Positions 33,589-45,200 of a stretch of DNA of 64,000 bases are shown here, one piece after another. Positions within the stretch are counted from its first letter, which is position 1, and every line of letters begins with the position of its first letter. The stretch comes from Trichuris trichiura. Lineage: Eukaryota > Nematoda > Enoplea > Trichinellida > Trichuridae. The stretch lies in assembly GCA_037903355.1 (NCBI GenBank), contig JBAJFE010000009.1, forward strand, positions 124,001-188,000, written 5' to 3'. A model generated the notes under the pieces. The model made no database searches. It was not told where the DNA came from and saw only the letters and a list, made by a program, of their open reading frames with translations. The position numbers were made by a program, and so were the translations under genes.

Positions 33589-35385
33589 ATGGCAAAATTG
33601 CACTTAACAGCATTGTTATGGATCATAATGCAGTTTATTGTTCAATGTAATTCGCAAAAATGCCCAAGCGAAACGCGTAAAATGGTCGGCTATCAAAAAG
33701 GTGGTACTTGCTACACTCTTGGCAAATTTAACTGGGATATAATGAAGGAGAAAATGGAAAAAATACCGCATGTGATATCGAGAAAGGTATGCCAAACGCT
33801 ATTCAAACAGGGTGACCGCCAAGGATTTTTCGACGAAGCAGAACTCCAAGCTGGCTCGACGTGGAGAGCAAACGCTAAAGAAGAACGATTATGGGGTTTT
33901 GGCCACATTTTCGTCTTGAGAACAAAAATTCCCAGAAGTCTGCCCACCGGTAATGACTGTCAAGAAATGGAAATTGTAAAAGATTCGTTACCAACGAAAA
34001 TGCGCCGCTGCTATAAGACCGGAGGGTCATTTACTCCAAAGAACACAGAAGAAAAGCTGAAAAACCTTAACATAGAGAAATTCCACATGCCATTACTTAC
34101 CCATGCAATAGGCAAAAGCAAAATGGCACTTTGCCCGACTTTTGTTGTCAGCAAAAGTGGTGTGGAATACCCGGAGATGGACAGCTGCAAGAACTATAGC
34201 AACACAGTTAACAGGCCAGAATGGATCTTATGCAAGCATGAGCCATACAAAAGCTGTCAGTGGAAAAGCGAAAGCTTTTGTCACTACGAGGCTGAGGATA
34301 ACGCGTGGTACAGTTCCATACAGGTAATTACATACGGAGGTGAAAAGCCGTATGGTGCTGAATGTCCAATAAAAAAAGCCAGCGACCTTGGATCAACCTG
34401 CGAACCGAACTGTCGCGGCAATTGGGGTGCATGGACAACTGGCCCAACAGAGCTTAACTTAAGATGCGATAATTACACTGTGTATCGGTACAAACCACTT
34501 GAAGTAAATAGCATTGCATGCAACAGCCCATCAGAGACATGCTGCCCGGAAATAAAATTAATACAGTCCAACGTTAGTTGCAGCGATTTTGCATATAACA
34601 GTACCATAAACTTGAAAGTAACAGGTTGTAAGAACGGTGGAACACTGGGAACAGATGGTTATGGGCAAGCTGTATGTCACTGCACTGATCAATTCAACGG
34701 AACTGAATGTGAGAATGATGTTTGCAGTGGTTATTGCCTAAATGAGGCCAGATGCACAGCCTCACTGGGGAAACCATCCTGCTTCTGCCAAAGAGGATTC
34801 ATAGGAACCACATGCGAAGGTCTTGCGCGTTCTTGCGGAAACGACAAACCATGTCAGAATGGTGGAACATGCACACAAATGAGCGTAGGTAATAAAAAAA
34901 TTGGCATATGCCGATGTCCAACTTCACATGGCGGCGTCTTTTGTGAAGTTCAAGCAGGAAATTGTAGCGATGAAAGCTGCAATTACGCAGGCGAATGCGT
35001 AGTTGACACGGTGTACAACACAGTGAGGTGCATTTGTTATCCTGGATACGCTGGCGAAAAGTGTGAACCAGAGAAAGGCGGATCGGCAGCTAAACAGATC
35101 AAGACTGCTACTGGCATTGCGATAAATGTTGTTGCTGGAATAGCAGTCGGTTTTGGAGTTTTAATGTTCCTTTTTGGGGGAACAGCGGTCCATCATCACA
35201 GAAGAAAATTGCGTAAGAAAAAATTTAAAGTTGATCGAGATGCCAGCATTGTTTCGTCATCATATGCATCATCATTCTCAACTGCGCTGAGTCTTGGAAA
35301 AAGCTCAGAGAAAAAGTCGCGAGCGCAACGCAGTGTAGCAGCAGAAAGCAAAAAAACAGCCAAAAAACCAGCCAAACGACGCTAA
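33589..35385 (+). CDS. EGF-repeat type I membrane protein, paralogue 3 (diverged)
   Basis: Intronless, 598 residues. The signal peptide is LLWIIMQFIVQCNS. It shares the cysteine scaffold of genes 1 and 2 in the same order (ALCPTFVVSKSGVEYPEMD, HEPYKSC, CHYEAEDNAWY, KPYGAECP, CEPNCRGNWGAWT, SETCCPE, CSDFAYNSTINLK). Four EGF-like modules follow (such as CFCQRGFIGTTC and CICYPGYAGEKC), then a membrane helix (NVVAGIAVGFGVLMFLFGG), the stop-transfer HHHRRKLRKKK and a Ser/Lys-rich tail. Protein similarity to the other two is clear but much lower than between those two, so this is the older branch. Several N-glycosylation sequons (NCS, NGT, NYS) fit an extracellular domain. The function is not known. 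Confidence 0.87.
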   Translation: MAKLHLTALLWIIMQFIVQCNSQKCPSETRKMVGYQKGGTCYTLGKFNWDIMKEKMEKIPHVISRKVCQTLFKQGDRQGFFDEAELQAGSTWRANAKEERLWGFGHIFVLRTKIPRSLPTGNDCQEMEIVKDSLPTKMRRCYKTGGSFTPKNTEEKLKNLNIEKFHMPLLTHAIGKSKMALCPTFVVSKSGVEYPEMDSCKNYSNTVNRPEWILCKHEPYKSCQWKSESFCHYEAEDNAWYSSIQVITYGGEKPYGAECPIKKASDLGSTCEPNCRGNWGAWTTGPTELNLRCDNYTVYRYKPLEVNSIACNSPSETCCPEIKLIQSNVSCSDFAYNSTINLKVTGCKNGGTLGTDGYGQAVCHCTDQFNGTECENDVCSGYCLNEARCTASLGKPSCFCQRGFIGTTCEGLARSCGNDKPCQNGGTCTQMSVGNKKIGICRCPTSHGGVFCEVQAGNCSDESCNYAGECVVDTVYNTVRCICYPGYAGEKCEPEKGGSAAKQIKTATGIAINVVAGIAVGFGVLMFLFGGTAVHHHRRKLRKKKFKVDRDASIVSSSYASSFSTALSLGKSSEKKSRAQRSVAAESKKTAKKPAKRR

Positions 35386-35975
35386 AGCATTGAAGCTCAC
35401 CTGACAGTTTTTAAAATGGCGATTTTTCCAGATGAGTAACAGTTTTGTTATCAATCACGTAAACGTGACTGAATCGCTCATTCTTTACACGGAGTATAAG
35501 CCTTTTTTTTATCAGGCGAGAGCTGTCTCCTTGGTTAATTAAAATTTCAAGTAAAACTTTTTAGCGAACTATTTGATGAAGTAGAAGCGTTGTTTTTCGT
35601 GTCTTCCTTACAAATCGGTACTAACATGAAGTTGATTACCGCTAGCGCAAGGAGCAGACTTTCAAAAAAAGGTCATAGAACGAAGTTACTATTGGTATGC
35701 GAAAAAAACGTTTACCACGGTAAGAATAAAAGCAGACGCTAAGCTGGATTCGGCAAAACGTTGCCTTTGACGTAAACGCTTCATGAAAACCACATGCGAT
35801 AGGGTGGTGATTAAATGTAGAAATAGAAGGACAACTGTGCTAAGTTAACGAACACTCCATGTTTCCTACTGTCCACTTATGATCACATTTCATGCCAATA
35901 TCCTTACCTGAAATGGGAAAATAATACCTGCAACTTCAACGGTGGTTGCAGTTAGCTCAAGGCGCGGTATCGACT
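35386..35975. other. 3' flank of EGF-type gene 3
   Basis: No gene recognised; probably includes the 3' untranslated region. Confidence 0.4.
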
Positions 35976-35986
35976 GTCTGAGAGAT

Positions 35987-36587
35987 TTCATAGTTGGTCT
36001 TTTGGTTCACGGGTTTGGCCTGTTGGATGTATCTGTAAGTAAACTTCAAAGTGCCCTCCTACCAACGAATGGATGAGCAAATTGTTAGAGAAATAATACA
36101 GAACAATATGAATACCGTACGTTTCAGAACTGCTCTTGTTCCGTCCGTCGTCAGCAGTGGTAAGGGAGTTCCGAAACGTACGGTATAGAATTTGTTCTGT
36201 ATTTTTTCTCTAACAATTTGCTCATCCATTTGTTGGGAGGGCACTTTGAAGTTTATTTACAGATACATCCAACATATTAAACAGTCATTATTACGGTTGT
36301 AGTGTCCCGTTGATGTGCCCAATAAACGCAAAAAATTTCCCCCGGAGCTTTCGGGTCTGACCGCTGAAGCCGTGTCGCGAAAAGACCCGAAAGCTCCGGA
36401 GGAAGTTTTTGAGTTTATTGGGCACATCAACGGGACACTACAACCGTAATAAAGACATTTTAATATGAAAACATACAGTCCCGTACCAAAACATCACGTT
36501 TTCAGATACATCAAACAGGCCAAATCCGTGAGCCAAATGACCAACTATGAAACTACCTAAGCCTGTTAAAAGACACCCCGTCTTTTA
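35987..36587 (-). repeat. hairpin element family A, copy 5 (inverted, carries insertion B)
   Basis: Here the family tail is at the right end (taaaagacaccccgtctttt at about 36567-36586), so the element lies opposite to the other copies. Its arms (tttggcctgttggatgtatc on the left, acatcaaacaggccaaatcc on the right) and apical region (accgtacgtttcagaactgc / gttccgaaacgtacggt) match copy 4. The right arm is interrupted by insertion B at 36275-36502. An 11 bp direct repeat, gtctgagagat, flanks the element at 35976-35986 and 36588-36598. Confidence 0.87.
36275..36502. mobile_element. hairpin element B, nested inside family A copy 5
   Basis: A hairpin at 36275-36467 has arms of about 80 bp (ttacggttgtagtgtcccgt with its complement acgggacactacaaccgtaa; agctttcgggtc with gacccgaaagct). 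A one-sided 35 nt tail (36468-36502) follows the right arm. A 15 bp direct repeat with one mismatch flanks it: cagatacatccaaca at 36260-36274 and cagatacatcaaaca at 36503-36517. No protein is encoded. Its sequence is unrelated to family A but it has the same plan: hairpin, single tail, long target duplication. Confidence 0.82.
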
Positions 36588-36598
36588 GTCTGAGAGAT

Positions 36599-37234
36599 AC
36601 TATATTAAAAACTGAAAGCACAATTGAAACCGTCATGAAAGATGGATCAAACATACAATGACCTGTGTAGGGGACAAGAGCCAACTGCGTTTGGAACAGC
36701 GACGTTGACGGCGGAGAAAGAGGGCTGCGAAAACGCCCGTTTGTTCTCCAATTCCCGACGCACTTTCGTTGCTTTGCGGCAGCTTCCTCGTAATTAAATG
36801 CAAATGAGTTTCATTAAACCTATGACGTATTCCATCCTTTCGCTTTTACCAATGTCACCATCAAATGAAAGACAAGCAAATTGGAGTTAATTCAATAAAC
36901 AAAAAACAGTTCTTCTGACTTTTGTCTTTTCAATTTCCCGCTGACACCACGGATAAAGCAACAGCACATTTGTGTAAACAAGAAATAACGACCTTAGTTG
37001 ATCATTTTAATGTGGAAAAAAGCATCAGTTAAATATTAACGATAATTTCGTCATACGGAATGATGAAAGACTACAAATTATATCGCGCATCGGGTACGTC
37101 GCCTACACAAACCGACACTTATTATTCATCCAAAGAAAAGTGGGTCATTTTCCAAGACAAGAAACATGAACGAAGTTGGCTAACCTTGCTCAACCGTCGA
37201 TTTTAAAAAATTATAATATTTAACGCGTATTGGA
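36599..37234. other. intergenic, no gene recognised
   Basis: Contains the probable 3' flank of the FNTA gene. No exon is seen. Confidence 0.4.
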
Positions 37235-39811
37235 TCAACTTCCTTCAGCCGCTTGCACACCTAAGTACACAGACAACGTTAAACCGGATAGAGCGGAACG
37301 AAACTGTACTTCTAATGCGTTTTCCTTATCGGATGCATTCTTTTCACTGTCATACTTCTCTACCCAGTAATCATATAAGAACAATAATGCGTTGCACGGA
37401 GTGTCCTCGTAAGCCTCGGAACCTTCTTGTATGGATTTACAAAACTCCACGGCCATGTTCTTACCAGTTGGCGTTGCAAATACCATAATTCTATGGTTAA
37501 GAAAAATTGAAATGAAGTCAAGGGAAACTTGTGAAAAAGACCAATATGTACCCGCTGAGATAGTTCCAAGCACTTTCATTATTCGGGACCAGTCTGATCC
37601 ACTGGAAGCAGAATCTATGAAATAGAGCACGCAATAAGATCACTAATCAATTTAGCAAACCGACACTTACTGCATCTCTTTATCAACTACTGATTCAATG
37701 AATCCTGTAGTCGAGTTGATGATAAAATAACGATAATTCCAGGCAGAATTATTGCGCACGTCGTTGCATATCATTCTTTCGCTGTAGTCCAATTCGCCAT
37801 CCCAAATATTAAACTGGGTCACAAGCCATGTGCTACGAACAACAATTAAAATGTAGAACTGAAAGATTTGACAAAACATTACCGATATTGCCAAGCGTGA
37901 TAATTTTTGCTATCTTCGCGAAGCACAGAGCAAATAAAGTCCAATTCACCAGTAGGATCTTTGAGCGTTTCAACCAAAACCTTTCTGTGGTGCCTACGCG
38001 TAAGCAGCAACAAATGTTTCGCAAAGTCATAATAGTAGGCGAAAACGATACCATAATTGGTAATTCTTCGGTGTCTCTTTGATCATCAATGAACAAAATT
38101 TCAACTCATCACGAAAATCTTTTCCCAATTCTTTCAATAAGAAGCGGCGATAGTACCTACAAACAATATACAAATTGTGAAAGGCCAGTATATTGCTGGA
38201 CGAAACTGTTGCCGCAAGCTATCCGATAACTTAGCAATGGGGCAAAACCGCTGAAAACACGTTTTTACCGTAAAGTTATTCTTAATGATGGCTCTGGTAG
38301 GAGTAATACTACATAAACAAAGCCATTCTAAAGCCGTTTCCTTTCCAAATCAGCTAGGCCACCCATTTGCATCCGCTCTAGGCAGTCTTCAATAACTATA
38401 GCACATTGGAGGGACGAGTAAAAAAGACTCTACCCTAAAAGCTTCTGCAGCGACCCATATGTACGCTAAATTTACAAGATATAAATACTAATAATACAGG
38501 CAGGTCTACCAGTAGCAGCGAGAAGTATATTCCAAGGCTCACCGCAGGTAATGAAAAGCGAAGATGTCTACTACCTATTACAATGTGATTTCGACATGTG
38601 CTCATCCCAGCTTTCCCGTTAACACATACACGCTCTAACTCTCGTCAAGTATTCTTTTCAATGGCAGTAAGTTAATGTTGAAAAGTTTATTAAAGAACTT
38701 TCGGGATTCTACTGATCGTGTCTCCAGCGTGTGTTCAGGTGGCGTAAACTGCACTGCATGTTTATTCATATAATGAAATCCAGAAGGCTTCGTAATTTTC
38801 ACTGAACTTTTTAACCTCAACTTACTGGCACCGAAAAAGTTATTTAAAGAAGGCTTACATCGTACACATGTCGCTGCGAAGTGTGTGCCTTGTTATTGAT
38901 CACGTGTTTTCGCAAATTTGGCTGGAGAAAAAACAATTGCTCTTTTTGTTACTTCTCACCTTGGCGCCTATTTTCAATGAGCTTTTACTACATTTAAGCA
39001 AATTACCTCATAAAACACAAGACTGTTTCCATGGATGTATGCTATTTGCATTCTTTGCACTGTTTACATCCTCATAGTAATGCTAGGAAAGTTGCGAATT
39101 GCTACTGTTCAGTGAAAAATAAATTCGGCAAAACCGACTCACCAAACTGAATAGTTGGCCGGATTCAGGTAGACAGCATCTTCAGTCAGCAGAAGTGCTC
39201 TTTCGCTTATCTCTACCTTGCTAATCAATGCCCGAAAGTAGGCAAACACTTCTGAAACTATAACATAGATGACGCATTCAGTTCACTGCGTACTTGTTTT
39301 GACTAACAGTTTTTACGCGCTGGTATAAACGCTAAGACACTCAAGGAGAATGGAAGTCTGCACTCAATTACTATCGATGCATAACTCTCTAAATCCTTTT
39401 CGCCTCTAGTATCGGCTTCAGCAAAACAAAAAGAGACCACTAACTTTTCAATTAGTCATTTTTAATAACATAAGAGTTAAAAAACATTGTTTTTTTAGAG
39501 GAAACGGTGCATTCACCTGTTAACAAATTGTCATTTTCATCCATAAACTCCACAAGAAATAGTCACCTTAAGGATTTTGATTTAACGAAATCAAACTATT
39601 CTCGACATTAGAACTCCGTTGCTGCTTTATATGACTTACAACCCATTGGTATAAGGAAATAGCGAATAAATCAGTAGGAAATCGAGAGATACTTACACCT
39701 CGGAGTACACGTGATCTTTAGTATGCTTGTCTCCGCTTCCGACAGATATATTGGCTGAATGTCGGCCCACTCGCTCGAATTAACATAAGAAGCAAAATTT
39801 TCTTTGGACAT
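37235..39811 (-). CDS. FNTA: protein farnesyltransferase/geranylgeranyltransferase type I alpha subunit
   Basis: Seven exons on the minus strand: 39811-39697, 39248-39143, 38156-38052, 37993-37883, 37832-37671, 37614-37552, 37490-37235. They join in phase to about 305 residues. The protein is the shared alpha subunit that pairs with FNTB or PGGT1B to prenylate CaaX proteins such as Ras and Rho in the cytosol. The N-terminal [10 protein letters not shown] is the family opening. The helical-hairpin repeats with their hallmark Asn-Tyr and Trp motifs follow: [44 protein letters not shown] and NNESAWNYL. The length is nearer to fungal than to human FNTA because the human proline-rich N-terminus is absent. 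The acceptor of exon 2 is the one doubtful junction: the alternative at 39251 would create a stop codon, so 39248 is preferred. Confidence 0.93.
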
Positions 39812-40934
39812 AGCCTCTCTCTGTAATTTTGTGGTTAAATTTAACGGGCTGTGGAAATTAGTCAAAATATCGCAAAAAATAGATCCTTAAAGGTTGACAG
39901 ACAGAAGTGAACAGAATCAGTAAGGACACAACAAAAACAATCCAGCTTTCTTAAAACTTGAACTCAAACGGCAACGCCCAACGGATATTCGATAATGCCT
40001 ACAGTAATCTATAATAATGGCAAGATACAGAGAAACCGCCGCTAGGTTAACGAACTTAATCCACGCGTTTGTCTTCGTAATGTCCGTTGAAGAACTTAAT
40101 TTATTTATCATATTCTATGTGAAGCAATCATTCTGCAACGGAAGTATTATTATCTCAAACAGACCCCATTTCGCACCCTGCCTCTCTGCAAGTGCAGTAT
40201 ATTAGGGGCGTGAGATAACTGTGGAGCTCAACTTACTAAATTCACAAGCACGATGGGAATGAAATGTGGTAAAAAGTTAAAAGTTCAGTTGGATTTCAGA
40301 GACATACGTCTTGAAAACACGTTACAGTACCCTCTTATATTTCGGAGCAGCACAAGTTGACTTCGAGCTACCCCCTTCTAGGTTTGATTTCGCTTTAGGC
40401 CTGTCCTCCTCGGATGGATTCGTCTAGTAATGGCTTTCTGCAACACACTTGGCGGATAGAGACTGCTGTCAAAATTTTTATAAACTTATTGTATTAGCTT
40501 TCGCTGTGGTCGTCGTCAATGCCAAAGAGGGCAGAAAACTTCAGTGAAGTAAAGCTTACCCAACAGGACGGACAAATCCTTCTGTTTTCAACAAATATGC
40601 GGAGTAGAATGTCTTTCAAGTCTAAGTCATTGCCCAAAATGTCCTGTTCGTAAATCTAGAAAGTGGTACATAGAGCTGTACTGCTTCTTCCGTTTCGCTT
40701 TCGCCTGGAAATCAACGGCGCAACTCATTTGCAAGCACTTACGAAATGTAGTATAGGAAAAGCGCAAAAACCTGCGTGTTCTATTAGTACGGTAGTAGCA
40801 CCACTGAAATTGAAAAGTTTGTTAAGCTTGAAGTGCTATTCTCAAATTTGCCGTTTTAGTCCATATTCCGCTATCTGGCCAACTCTAGGAAGATAAATTG
40901 CGGCTTCTTACTCGACTTCAGCCAACGTTGAATT
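39812..40934. other. shared upstream region of FNTA (-) and fibrillarin (+)
   Basis: The two genes are divergent with 1.1 kb between their start codons. No exon is recognised and no promoter motif is clear. A short frame at 40663-40896 has no motif. Confidence 0.4.
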
Positions 40935-42229
40935 ATGGGTATAAGTTTATTAATTGCTTTTCTTTGCTTCAGTTTTCCGTTGCAGGTTTTTTTCGTGGAG
41001 AAAGGGCTTTAGGAGGTGGAAGATCACGAGGTTTCAGAGGTGACCGTGGCCGCGGAAGGGGTAGCTTCGGCGATAGAGGCAGTTTCCGTGGGCGGGGTGG
41101 ATTCGGTGACCGAGGTGGCCGTTTCGGCGGCCCGCCTAGGGGCAGAGGTATTTGTAAATTACGTTTTCAATAAAAGAACGTATTTTTAAAAATGTTTTCA
41201 GGTGGCTCTCGCGGGAGTCGGGGACCAAGTCGCGGTGGACGAGGCGGTTTTAGAGGAGGCAAAGTTGTTGTGATCGAACCGCACAGGCACGAAGGTGATA
41301 CCGTTTCTTTCTTGGCTTTTCGAATGCACAGTTCACAAAACGTTAGGGGTTTTCATGGCCAGGGGCAAAGAAGATGCTTTAGTTACGCTTAATCTTGTGC
41401 CTGGAGAATCTGTTTATGGCGAGAAAAGGGTCTCTGTTGAAGTATTTGAACAGATGGAATGTTTGACTGGGGTGCTTCATTTCTTTGGGTTTCTAGGAGG
41501 GAAATGAAAAAAAAGAATATCGAATCTGGAATCCATTTCGCAGCAAACTGGCAGCAGCTATAATGGGAGGTTTAGACGACATTTTCATCAAGCCTGGTGA
41601 CAAGGTACTCTACCTGGGAGCTGCCAGCGGCACTACCGTCTCTCACGTTTCGGACATTTTGGGACCTGTATACTTTGTTCGCTGTTGAAACGGACTTGGC
41701 GCTTGACATCTACCTATTTCAGGATGGTATGTGCTATGCAGTTGAGTTCAGCCATCGATCCGGCCGTGACTTGATTAATATTGCCAAGAAACGCACAAAC
41801 ATTTTACCTATAATTGAGGACGCCCGACATCCACAAAAATATCGTTTCCTCATAGGTAAATGGCCGCAGTATTCTTCTGCTTTAATGGCAACACTTTCAG
41901 GTGCTGTTGATACCATATTTGCTGACGTTGCTCAGCCAGACCAAGCGCGAATAGTCACGCTTAATGCTTCTTATTTCTTGAAGAGCGGCGGTCATGTTGT
42001 CATGTCAATTAAGGTACAGTCTCATGAGCGCGTTATTTATTTCTTTTGTAATGTGTGTTTGTCAACCTAGGCAAATTGCATTGATTCGACTGCGGAACCC
42101 GAGGTTGTTTTTGCTGGCGAAGTAAACAAATTGAAACAAGAAAAGGTAAAGCCACTGGAACAAGTAACTTTGGAACCGTACGAACGCGACCACGCTGTGG
42201 TTGTTGGTCAGTACAGGTCAGCATCATAA
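40935..42229 (+). CDS. fib-1: fibrillarin (rRNA 2'-O-methyltransferase)
   Basis: Eight exons, 40935-40938, 40986-41147, 41202-41294, 41347-41441, 41497-41667, 41723-41855, 41901-42013 and 42071-42229, join in phase to 309 residues. Exon 1 holds only ATG G. The N-terminus is the glycine/arginine-rich domain ([18 protein letters not shown]). The methyltransferase core follows: [32 protein letters not shown], the SAM-binding [41 protein letters not shown] and [13 protein letters not shown]. It is the catalytic subunit of box C/D snoRNPs, methylating rRNA in the nucleolus. The introns (44-59 nt) are too short to host typical snoRNAs. Confidence 0.97.
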
Positions 42230-45200
42230 GATTTGTTTCAACGTATACACAGGAAACATTGTTTAGGCCGGAGAAAAAGCAGAAACTCGGGACGGATTGA
42301 TAATACTGCCGAATGATGTTCCTTTATACTGAATAAAAAAATCTTAAAAATCTGAATTCTAAGAAAAGCAGGTAAAACATAGGACAAAAGTTTAGGATGT
42401 TGTGAAAAGAGTGTTAGAACAAATAGGCTTTGCATTCATGCTAACCAGCTATCGTTATTCCCATTTTTCGAACTTTCACCATCTGTACCCTACTGGAAGT
42501 GACCCCATTGACAATCTACAGTTAAAGTCGCTTAGCATGAAACTTAGAATCAATGCGCACAAAATTAAGGCTGCGCATTTCATTTCTATAACGAGGAATT
42601 TTTGTTGGCTGTTCGGCTATGGATAAGAAGAGGGTAATAACGCTGTTGCGTGAAGATGCACTGTTTCATTATGAGAGAATGTGACCACCAAGCATAATGA
42701 CTCCTGCGAGCAATGAGTGAATAAATAGACTTTTTAAAATTAGCTCCATAGGTTTTCGTTTCTACTAGCAGGGTCGACGTTATAGGTAACGGAGATCGTT
42801 AAACTTTTTCTATTCTGTCGGTCAAGCGTCCCGTTTTCATACAGTAAGTTTGCCGGGGGTGTTTTTTCTTTACTAAATGGAAGTCTAAATGTAAGGCCAA
42901 TGTTTTGGCTTAGCTATGGGTAAGAGCAAAGCAGAATAGCTGACATGCTCGCTAGTAAGAGCCGAACAGGATGGAAATCTGCCGGAAAGGAACCTTCATT
43001 TCTCATACAGTTGAGCGCATAAGCGACAATTTTCATTTTGCATAATGACGCTCGAGTCTCTTCTGTAGTTGCATCGGTCTTTTTAATGAAAAATGCACAA
43101 GGACAGACTTAATGGTCCTATGACGGCATCTAACCTTTTCTCTATTAGATGGAACGCGAAAGTGAAGTTAAAGAAAGTATTACGGAAAAATGATAAACTT
43201 ATTCGGCCCACAAAAGTTACCGTAGTGTGGAAATTAGGTTGCGTAGATCGATTAAGGAAAAACCAGGTAATTGCGCTATGCTATTACTACTGAAGAGTAA
43301 ATGCGCTTATATGTTTTACCTTCTTGTTCCCTTGTTGGTTCGAAAAACTTGGTTACAATGACTTTTTTCCTCACTTTCAACGCAAAAAGTTTAGTAGCCT
43401 TCGAAAGGTTTTTTTACACAACCAATTTACCATAACAACCTTGAAAATCATGTTCTAAAGCGTTTACCATAACTTAAGATAAATGTATGCAACAATAGGT
43501 GAAAAATGGAGACAGTATTCTCGTTTAATAATAACAAGTAAGGTTCAGACGAGTGAGTTTCAATTTCTATGTAATCGAAGAAAGTGTCAGTTTACTCTGT
43601 GTCCGCGTAAGGGGGAGCGTTCTATAAAAAGCTACTTGTGAATAAATTAAATTTTTGCAAGAACTCTTGAACTTATTCTGCCGCTCGTTATACCGAGTTG
43701 CTGAACAGAACAAGCAAACTGCAATTGAAAGCGCCGAAACACCTGTAAGCTTATAAAACCAATGTTGTGCGTTTTGACGCTTACGCTTTGACGCATATTA
43801 CCAGCCAAACAACCAGATTCGTATTTATTGGGGTCAGACAATGGAGTTATGACTATCACTACTACCCAAACTCCCTTTGAATCATTCCAGAGAGTATTAT
43901 GTTCTGCCGCTCATACTTGCCGGGCTTTCTGCCCAAGGTGCTAACCCTTTCTTATTGCTTCCTTTCTTTGCAATTCATTTGCCTGTGGTACCTCTCTATG
44001 GTCTGTGGCCATACTTTAATTTTCTTTTAACCCACCTTTCAAGTACCACTATACGTACTGTAGCTCCGGAAGAAGTTCCCTACTGCGGCTCACGACGGTT
44101 AGACATAAAGGAAGCATGGTTGGCAGGTGATAATACATCCTGCATGCATCACAAGGAGCTTTTCCGCTGGCGATAGTCGCTTGATAATATTACAAGTCGG
44201 GTCATGCGTCGAAATGTACTGTAGCTTAGTAACGAATCTGATGCTTAAACATTAATCCAAATTTCAAGATACTTTACGCTTTGTTCTCTTTGTCATTGTG
44301 AAAAAGCGTTGTTCGCAGGTGAAGTACAAAGCGATTGTAACACCGGCTGATTAGGTAAAGAAGATTGTTCTTTTATGCATACTTGTCCATGTTTACTTTA
44401 CCGTTTCGTAAAAGCAAAACAAAAAAAATAATAATAGCAAATGCGCTCTTTCCTCGCTATCGACATACTCCTTTTCGTTGCATGATTCCTCTAAGGTACC
44501 GACAGTATGTTCTTTTTTCATTGTGCCTAAGCATCTTGATGAGCTTTTGTATTTTTGAACTACTCCACATTAGGCAGAATTAACGTGCTGGACGGTCTGA
44601 CTGCTATTGGCAAGCTGATTTCAGCAAGTTAGTTACTTTGTTTTTTAATTACGAGCGTTTAAGAGTAATAGCGCGTCTACTTCAGTTTCCTAAGTGTTCC
44701 GACGTTGTTGCGATGTTTTTAGCCATTGTTTGTTAATGCATCCGTGTTCGACGTTCTGTAGATTTAGGAGGAGCTTTGTCAGTGGTTTGCATTCGTTTCT
44801 TAGTATTGGAGATCGTTAGATGTAGCGCTTCAGCTTATGCAATGAAGGATTCCGGACAAGTGTGTTTTCCGAGCTTTGCGCTTTTTGAGGTTGCTGCTTG
44901 AGCTTATATCGCTGGCAGCGTGATTCTTGGAGGAGTGGCTTGCTGATCTTCTCGAATACCTGGCTAGAAATAATGAGAAAGCTCGACTGCGCTTTGCGAC
45001 ACGTTTCGCGCCAAGCGATGTTCTTCGTTGCGTTCATTCATTTTAAAAGTGACCTTTTTCAGCAGCACGTTGGCAAGCGGTGTCGGGTGGATGCTCGAAG
45101 TTCAGGATTCCAATTCAACTGCTACTGTACCAAAGTCTGCATAGAGCTTTTGCTTTTTGAAGTCTTGCTGCTAGTCCGCCGCGATTCACTGGCATCGCTT

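Noticed and set aside
43877..44176. 99-codon hydrophobic frame as a membrane protein gene
   Set aside because: No ATG near the start, no family motif, and no adjoining exons that could complete it.
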